Shown piece after piece: positions 58,920 through 64,000 of a DNA stretch of 64,000 nt. The notes beneath the pieces were generated by a model. The model saw only the letters and a list, made by a program, of their open reading frames with translations. It did no database searches and was not told the DNA's origin. Position 1 is the first letter of the stretch. Every line of letters starts with the position of its first letter. Origin of the DNA: Streptomyces alboflavus (GTDB lineage Bacteria > Actinomycetota > Actinomycetes > Streptomycetales > Streptomycetaceae); assembly GCF_000716675.1 (NCBI RefSeq), contig NZ_JNXT01000005.1, positions 124,001 through 188,000 of the forward strand. The letters are read 5' to 3'. The position numbers and the translations under genes are program-made.

Positions 58920-60481
58920 ACGCCACCATCGCCACCAGCATCTTCGGCGTCTTCATGGTCGCCACCGTCGGTCTTGGTCTGCTCGCCGTACGGGGGCGGA
59001 AGGCGGGGGGCGGCGAGAGCTCGCCGAAGGGCGCCCTCGCCGAGTGGTCCGTCGGGGGGCGGTCGCTCGGGACCGTGCTCATCTGGGTGCTCATGGCCGG
59101 TGAGGGCTACACCAGCTTCAGCTATCTGGGTGCCGCGGGCTGGGGGTACAACTACGGCGCGCCCGTGCTGTATGTCGTCGCCTATATGTCCTGCGGGTAC
59201 GCGGTGGGGTACGTCGTGGGGCCGATGCTCTGGGCGTACGCTCGCCGCCACGGGCTCGTCGGCATCACCGACATGGTGGCGCACCGCTACGGAAAGCCGT
59301 GGCTCGGCGCCGCCGTGGCCGTCATGGTCACGGTCTTCCTGCTGCCGTACATCCAGTTGCAGATCACCGGCATGGGCGTCGTCGTCTCGACGATCTCGTA
59401 CGGCGCCATCAGCCTCAACTGGGCCTATTTCATCGGGTTCGCCGTCACCACGGGGTTCGTGGTGGTGAGCGGGCTGCGCGGCAGCGCGTGGGTGTCGGTG
59501 CTCAAGGACGTGCTCGTCATCGGCACGCTCGCGTTCCTCGTCGTGTACGTGCCGCTGCACTACTTCGACGGGTACGGGGACTTCCTCGACCGGGTCGTCG
59601 CGGAGAAGGGGGAGTGGCTGACGCTGCCCGGGAGCGGGAACAGCCCGTACGGGCAGGCGTGGTTCGCCACCACCACCTTCCTGAACGCCCTCACCGTCGT
59701 GATCTTCCCGACCACCGTCGCGGGCTATCTGGGCGCCCGCAGCGCTGACGGCCTGCGCCGCAACGCCGTCCTGCTGCCCGCGTACAACATCCTCCTCTTC
59801 GTGCCGATGCTGCTCGGCATGGCCGCCCTGTTCGTGGTGCCGGGGCTCACCGGGGCCGGGTCGAACCTGGCGCTGTTCAAGCTGGTCGTGGACTCGCTGC
59901 CCGCCTGGGTGGTGGGGCTCGTCGGGGTCGCGGCGGCGCTGTCGTCCATCGTGCCGATGGCCGTGTTCATGCTGGTCATCGGCACGATGTGGGGCAGCAG
60001 CGTGGTGTCCCTTCTGCCCCGGTGGTCGGCCCCCGCGCGGCAGAAGCGTGCCTCGCAGACGGTCGTCGTGGTCGCGGGCGCGCTCGCCCTAGTGATGACG
60101 TACGCCGCGCCCAACACCCTCGTACGGCTCTCGCTGATCTCGTACGAGGGGATGGCGCAGCTCCTTCCGATGCTGCTGCTCGGCCTGGTCTGGCGGCGGC
60201 TGACGCTGGTGGGGGCCGTGAGCGGGCTCGTCGTGGGGGTGGCGATCGTGTGCGGGCTGGTGTTCAGCGAGCACGACCCGGTGTTCGGCGTGAACGCGGG
60301 GATCGTCGCGCTCGCGGTCAATCTGGCGGTGGCGCTGGCCGTTTCGTACGCCGGTCCCGTCGATCAGGACAGCCGGCCGGACGGGGAGGTGCTGGCCCGG
60401 GACCCCGCCGACGAGGACCCCGACGGCCCCGGCGGCCTCAGCCCCGTGCCGGGCGGCGCTCCCGCAGCAGGACGACGCTGA
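58916..60481 (+). CDS. Sodium:solute symporter (monocarboxylate uptake type)
   Basis: A 521-residue SSS-family importer with about thirteen helices. Visible family parts are EWSVGGRSLGTVLIWVLMAGEGYTSFSYLGAAGWGYNYGAPVLY, the GITDMVAHRYGKPWLG segment, and ALNALTVVIFPTTVAGYLGARSADGLRRNAVLLPAYNILL with the SSS signature. Pairing with DUF3311 points to the MctP-like monocarboxylate or related branch; the substrate is not proven. It starts at GTG overlapping the DUF3311 stop. The last 44 bases overlap the 3' end of the convergent MFS gene. Confidence 0.9.
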   Translation: MNATIATSIFGVFMVATVGLGLLAVRGRKAGGGESSPKGALAEWSVGGRSLGTVLIWVLMAGEGYTSFSYLGAAGWGYNYGAPVLYVVAYMSCGYAVGYVVGPMLWAYARRHGLVGITDMVAHRYGKPWLGAAVAVMVTVFLLPYIQLQITGMGVVVSTISYGAISLNWAYFIGFAVTTGFVVVSGLRGSAWVSVLKDVLVIGTLAFLVVYVPLHYFDGYGDFLDRVVAEKGEWLTLPGSGNSPYGQAWFATTTFLNALTVVIFPTTVAGYLGARSADGLRRNAVLLPAYNILLFVPMLLGMAALFVVPGLTGAGSNLALFKLVVDSLPAWVVGLVGVAAALSSIVPMAVFMLVIGTMWGSSVVSLLPRWSAPARQKRASQTVVVVAGALALVMTYAAPNTLVRLSLISYEGMAQLLPMLLLGLVWRRLTLVGAVSGLVVGVAIVCGLVFSEHDPVFGVNAGIVALAVNLAVALAVSYAGPVDQDSRPDGEVLARDPADEDPDGPGGLSPVPGGAPAAGRR

Positions 60482-61844
60482 CCGCCGCGACGACCGCGAG
60501 GCCCGCCGCCACCACCAGCGCCGCGTCCGCCCCGTGCGCGAGGTCGTCCGGCGAGGAACCCGACGCCGTCGCCACCGCGATCATCAGGGCGACGCCCGCG
60601 GCCGAACCGAGGTAGCGCGCGGTGTTGTTGGCGCCGGACCCCATCGCGGCCCGGTCGGCGGGCACCGCCTCGACGGCGAGCAGCGGCAGGGCGGCGTTCA
60701 GGAGGCCGGTGCCCACGCCGGAGATCAGCAGCCCCGGCAGCAGCCGGACCAGGGAGTCGGCGGCCACCGCGCCGAGCATGGTCAGCAGGGCGGTCGCGTG
60801 CAGCAGGAAGCCGACGGCCAGTTGGTGGCGGGCCGGGACGCGGCCCCCGAGCCGCCTGGCCTGGAGGGCGACCGGGAGCGAGACGCCGGCCCAGAACGCG
60901 AACAGCCAGGCCGCGCGCATCGCCGGGACGCCGTTCGCGGCCTGGAGCAGCGTCGGCAGATAGCTGAACAGGCCGATGACGGAGAAGCCGGTGAACAGGC
61001 CGCCCGCGGTCGCGGCGAGGAACGGCGGGCGGCGCAGCAGGCCGAGGTCGAGCAGCGGCGCGGCCGAGCGGCGCTCCACGTACGCGAAGACTCCGGTCAG
61101 GAGCGCGGCCGCGAGCAGGAGAGCGCCGACGGGGGCGCGCAGCCAGCCGTCGCGGCCGAGGGTGAGCGCGGCGAGCAGGGCCACCATGGCGAGGCCGAGG
61201 GCCCCCGCGCCCGCGAGGTCGGGGCGGCCCGCGCGCGGGGCCCGGGACTCGCTGAGCGCGCGCGGCGAGGCGAAGGCGACGGCGAGTGCGAGCAGGCCGA
61301 GCACCGCGTACGGCAGCCGCCAGTCGGCGAGTTCTGCGAGGCCGCCGGAGAACGGCGAGGCCACCGCGATGCCGCCGCTGACGCTCGCGCCCCACACCCC
61401 CATGGCCCGGATCCGCCCGGGCCCGGCCGGGTACGCGTGCGCGAGCAGGCCGAGGCTGCTGGTGAGGACGGCGGCGCTCGCCGCGCCCTGGGCGACGCGG
61501 GCCAGCGTGAACAGGAGCGTGGTGTGCGTGAGGGCGGCGAGGGCCGTGGTGAGGCCGAGCGCGAAGGTGCCGACGAGGAAGGTCCGGCGGCGGCCGTAGT
61601 CGTCGGCGAGGCTGCCGACGACCAGGAGCAGGGCGGCGAGGCCGAGCGGGGCGCCGTTCAGGAGCCAGGCCTGCGCGGACAAGGGGGTGCCGAGGGTGGC
61701 GGCGATGTCGGAGAGCGTGACCATCGGCGCGCTGTACGTCATGAGCGTGACGGTGGTCGCGGCGGCGGTGACGGCGAGGGTGGCGGTGGGGCGGCCTCCG
61801 GCCCGGGGAGCGGAGGGGAGCACCGAGGAGTCAAGTTCATTCAT
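60438..61844 (-). CDS. MFS drug-type exporter controlled by the divergent HxlR regulator
   Basis: A 468-residue major facilitator with about twelve helices. The N-terminal half has LNGAPLGLAALLLVVGSLADDYGRRRTFLVGT (motif A) and RVAQGAASAAVLTSSLGLLAHAYPAGPGRIRAMGVWGA, the form seen in drug/metabolite exporters. The ATG at 61844 was chosen; the in-frame ATG at 61859 is also possible. An operator lies directly over its start region and is shared with the regulator gene at 61928, so the pair is probably a self-controlled export system. Substrate unknown. Confidence 0.88.
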   Translation of the reverse strand: MNELDSSVLPSAPRAGGRPTATLAVTAAATTVTLMTYSAPMVTLSDIAATLGTPLSAQAWLLNGAPLGLAALLLVVGSLADDYGRRRTFLVGTFALGLTTALAALTHTTLLFTLARVAQGAASAAVLTSSLGLLAHAYPAGPGRIRAMGVWGASVSGGIAVASPFSGGLAELADWRLPYAVLGLLALAVAFASPRALSESRAPRAGRPDLAGAGALGLAMVALLAALTLGRDGWLRAPVGALLLAAALLTGVFAYVERRSAAPLLDLGLLRRPPFLAATAGGLFTGFSVIGLFSYLPTLLQAANGVPAMRAAWLFAFWAGVSLPVALQARRLGGRVPARHQLAVGFLLHATALLTMLGAVAADSLVRLLPGLLISGVGTGLLNAALPLLAVEAVPADRAAMGSGANNTARYLGSAAGVALMIAVATASGSSPDDLAHGADAALVVAAGLAVVAAVSVVLLRERRPARG

Positions 61845-61896
61845 TGAACCTATGGGCATGTGGATGACCGTAGCATTCGAAGTTCAATGAATGAAC
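61835..61896. promoter_or_regulatory. Two inverted copies of a 15-base operator between MFS and hxlR-type genes
   Basis: GTTCATTCATTGAAC (61835-61849) and GTTCAATGAATGAAC (61882-61896) are exact reverse complements of each other, centred 47 bases apart. Each is itself partly palindromic (GTTCA...TGAAC). The first overlaps the MFS start codon region and the second is 32 bases before the regulator's ATG, so a regulator dimer at each would silence both genes. Confidence 0.88.
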
Positions 61897-61927
61897 CTAA
61901 GCCCGGGAAGTGGCTACAGTGGGAGGC

Positions 61928-62458
61928 ATGGCTCTCGGCAAGGACTACGTGGCGCAGGACTGCTCCATCGCGCGCGCCCTGGAAGTCGTCGGCGAGCGCT
62001 GGACGCTCCTCATCGTCCGCGACGCGCTCTACGGGGTGCGGCGCTACAACGACTTCCTCGTCCACCTCGGCATCCCGCGCGCGGTCCTCGCCGCCCGCCT
62101 CCAGTCGCTCACCGACGCCGGCGTCCTGGAGAAGCGCCCCTGCCCGGAGGCCCCCCGCCGCCACGAGTACGTGGTGACCGAACGCGGCCGCGCCCTCTGG
62201 CCTACCCTGCGCGCCCTCGGCACCTGGGGCCGCGACGCCTTCGGCGACGGCAAGCCCCTGCGCTACTTCCGGCACGCCGCCTGCGGCACCGAACTCGGCC
62301 TCACCGCGGAGTGTCCGGCCTGCGGCGGCCTCGTACCGCTGGAGGACGTGGAGATGCTGCCGGGCCCCGGGCTCGACGCGGACCCGGCCGATCCGGTCAG
62401 CCGGGCGATGCTCGGGCCCCGCAGGCTCCTTCAGCCCATCCGGATCGATCCTGTATAA
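61928..62458 (+). CDS. HxlR-family transcriptional regulator
   Basis: A 176-residue winged-helix regulator: DCSIARALEVVGERWTLLIVRDALYGVRRYNDFLVHLGIPRAVLAARLQSLTDAGVLEKRP, with the wing in RRHEYVVTERG. The family Cys is the Cys at residue 12 (QDCSIARAL). A C-terminal extension has an extra zinc-ribbon-like set (CGTELGLTAECPACGGL). HxlR regulators often respond to aldehydes or other electrophiles through Cys. It is divergent from the MFS exporter with the duplicated operator between. GGGAGG is close to the ATG. Confidence 0.92.
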   Translation: MALGKDYVAQDCSIARALEVVGERWTLLIVRDALYGVRRYNDFLVHLGIPRAVLAARLQSLTDAGVLEKRPCPEAPRRHEYVVTERGRALWPTLRALGTWGRDAFGDGKPLRYFRHAACGTELGLTAECPACGGLVPLEDVEMLPGPGLDADPADPVSRAMLGPRRLLQPIRIDPV

Positions 62459-62516
62459 ACAGCAGCAGGACAACAGCGGTCGTACGACTGAGCGAACGGC
62501 GAGGGGAGGTGGCGAC

Positions 62517-62852
62517 GTGGTCAAGGATCTGACCAAGCGCGTGCTCGGCAAGTGGCTCGCGCCGCTGCGCCCCGCCGCCCTGGTCCTCTTCCTCCTCGTC
62601 GAGACCGTCCTCGCCGACACCGGCAGCCTCTCCGCCGCCGTCGCGCTCGCCGCGACCGCCGCCGCGGGCTCCGCCCTCGCCCTGTGCTCGCTGCTCGCCG
62701 CGCGCTGTGCGCCCGCCGTGCCGCGCACCAGGGTGCGCACCGCCATCCGCGACCGCGAGCAACGCACCGCGTTCCTGCCGCAGCGCGACCCCGACGCCCG
62801 TGGCCGCACCCGGCCGCGAGCACCCGGCCGTCCCCTCCTGACGGCCGCGTAG
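62517..62852 (+). CDS. DUF6412-type small membrane protein
   Basis: A 111-residue protein starting at GTG behind GGGGAGG. It has two hydrophobic stretches (LRPAALVLFLLVETVLAD and AVALAATAAAGSALALCSLLAARC) and an Arg-rich tail (RTRVRTAIRDREQRTAFLPQRDPDARGRTRPRAPG). The RxxIRDREQRTAFLPQRDPDARGRxRPRAPG end is the usual mark of the small protein encoded directly ahead of a second YidC gene in Streptomyces. Its role is unknown. Confidence 0.82.
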   Translation: MVKDLTKRVLGKWLAPLRPAALVLFLLVETVLADTGSLSAAVALAATAAAGSALALCSLLAARCAPAVPRTRVRTAIRDREQRTAFLPQRDPDARGRTRPRAPGRPLLTAA

Positions 62853-62956
62853 GGAACCCGGGCGCCCCATCTGCCTGACCCCGCGCGGGTCGTCATGCCG
62901 ACGCACACGCCTCCCCGAGGCATTCCGGCACGACGAGACCCCCGGAGGGCTCACCC

Positions 62957-63730
62957 ATGTCTTTCTTCGCCGACCTGGTCGCCGACCTCGCCGACCTGCT
63001 CGCCCCGCTCTTCCACGGCTCGGCGATGGCCGCCGCCATCGTCGCCGTGACCATCTGCGTACGCCTGCTCGTCCACCCCCTGTCACGCGCCGCCGCGCGC
63101 GGTCAGAAGGCCCGCGCCAAGCTCTCGCCGCAGATCGCCGCGCTGCGCAAGAAGCACGCCAAGAACCCGGAGAAGTTCCAGAAGGCGCTGATGGAGCTGC
63201 ACCGCAAGGAGCAGGTGTCCCCGCTGGCGGGCTGCCTGCCGGGCCTCTTCCAGCTGCCCGCCTTCTTCCTGCTCTACCACCTGTTCTCCAGCTCCAGCAT
63301 CGGCGGCGAGGCCAACGAACTCCTCGACCACAAGCTGTTCGCGGCACCGCTCGGCGGCCGTTTCGCCGACGCCCTCGGCGACGGCGGCCTCTTCGGCGCG
63401 GCCGGGCTGCTCTACCTCGCCCTCTTCGCCCTCGTCGCCGCCGTCGCGACCTTCAACTACCGGCGTACGAAGCGACAGCTCGCCGCGAACCCGCCGGTCG
63501 CGCCCGGTGCGCCCGGCGCCGAGCAGGTGCCCGGCGCGGGGGCCATGGCCGCCATGACCAAGTTCATGCCGCTGATGTCCTTCATGACCCTGTTCACCGT
63601 GGCCGTGGTGCCGCTCGCGGCCGCGCTGTACGTGGTGACCAGCACGACCTGGAGCGCGGTGGAGCGGGCGTTCCTGTACCGGGACATGCCGACGGGGGCC
63701 GGTGCGATGGGGGCGGCCGCCGCGATGTGA
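62957..63730 (+). CDS. YidC/Oxa1-family membrane insertase (secondary copy)
   Basis: A 257-residue insertase with the conserved core: IVAVTICVRLLVHPLSRAAARGQKARAKLSPQIAALRKKHAKNPEKFQKALMELHRKEQVSPLAGCLPGLFQLPAFFLLYHLF, including the hydrophilic-groove Arg and the coiled cytoplasmic hairpin. About five helices follow. It has no large N-terminal periplasmic domain, as in Gram-positive YidC. It is likely the second, non-essential YidC rather than the copy by rnpA/dnaA. GGAGGG precedes the ATG. Monocistronic with its DUF6412 neighbour. Confidence 0.92.
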   Translation: MSFFADLVADLADLLAPLFHGSAMAAAIVAVTICVRLLVHPLSRAAARGQKARAKLSPQIAALRKKHAKNPEKFQKALMELHRKEQVSPLAGCLPGLFQLPAFFLLYHLFSSSSIGGEANELLDHKLFAAPLGGRFADALGDGGLFGAAGLLYLALFALVAAVATFNYRRTKRQLAANPPVAPGAPGAEQVPGAGAMAAMTKFMPLMSFMTLFTVAVVPLAAALYVVTSTTWSAVERAFLYRDMPTGAGAMGAAAAM

Positions 63731-63888
63731 CCTGGTCGTCCCGGCGCTGCGACCGCCCCCGCGCACGGGATGTGACGGTCCAGTACGTGAACGGGGTCTT
63801 GCGGAGCGGACAATCAGCTTGGAGGATCGACCAAGCTCCGATGCCGCCACCATCGGCCCTGCCGAGCTCGACCAGAGGGAGTCAGACC

Positions 63889-64000
63889 ATGAAGCTGCTG
63901 CGAGTCGGTACGGCGGGCGCCGAGCGTCCGGCGCTGCTCGACGCCGAGGGCACCCTGCGCGACCTGTCCGGCACGGTCGCCGACATCGACGGCGCGCTGC
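63889..64000 (+). CDS. Fumarylacetoacetate hydrolase family protein, N-terminus (cut by window end)
   Basis: The first 37 residues are visible: MKLLRVGTAGAERPALLDAEGTLRDLSGTVADIDGAL. This is the usual start of the actinobacterial FAH-family proteins (2-hydroxyhepta-2,4-diene-1,7-dioate isomerase type). The catalytic metal residues lie beyond the window. GAGGGAG lies about 9 bases before the ATG. Confidence 0.75.
   Translation, partial: MKLLRVGTAGAERPALLDAEGTLRDLSGTVADIDGAL

Overview
The window is a Streptomyces-type chromosome segment: very high GC, many GTG starts, 4-base ATGA/GTGA gene overlaps, DUF397/helix-turn-helix pairs, DasR (dre) operators next to nag PTS genes, and dispersed GC-rich inverted repeats at gene ends. 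No plasmid or complete prophage is visible.

Region 1 (1-21,300) is a conserved actinobacterial core. pncA and pncB are followed by clpS, a DUF2017 gene, mec, cysO, cysM, a metallo-beta-lactamase-fold hydrolase like Rv1339, rph and rdgB. This follows, from memory, the order of Mycobacterium tuberculosis Rv1330c-Rv1341. Transport cassettes have been inserted into it: two amino-acid transporters sharing an upstream element; a cobalamin-riboswitch-controlled btuFCD operon that separates mec from cysO-cysM; and the N-acetylglucosamine PTS genes nagE2, nagE1 and nagF with DasR sites. A small Cys-containing leader peptide precedes cysO-cysM.

Region 2 (21,100-39,500) holds a tRNA-Leu, an MHS transporter, a Bcp peroxiredoxin, a GroES-like protein, a guanidine-III riboswitch with its SMR exporter, a large class A penicillin-binding protein, a three-gene ABC-2 exporter, a DUF1707 protein, an SGNH hydrolase, a DUF445 protein, a divergent MFS/GlxA-type regulator pair and a small beta-trefoil lectin. 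Several short tandem repeats sit at gene ends here.

Region 3 (39,500-56,500) is an accessory defence island with lower GC and relaxed codon use. It has a DUF397/helix-turn-helix/ATPase set and an HNH nuclease. Then comes a C5 cytosine methyltransferase, convergent with a minus-strand run of vsr, two NaeI-like endonucleases, DrmB, DrmA, a NERD-domain helicase and two uncharacterised proteins. The last five genes are chained by 4-base stop/start overlaps. The locus looks like a DISARM (class 2) relative without DrmC, joined to a NaeI-type restriction module. It is the best candidate for an undescribed system.

Region 4 (56,500-64,000) returns to ordinary chromosome: a SEC-C protein, a class E sortase, a DUF3311/sodium:solute symporter pair, an MFS exporter divergent from an HxlR regulator with a duplicated inverted operator, a second YidC-type insertase with its DUF6412 neighbour, and the start of a fumarylacetoacetate hydrolase family gene.
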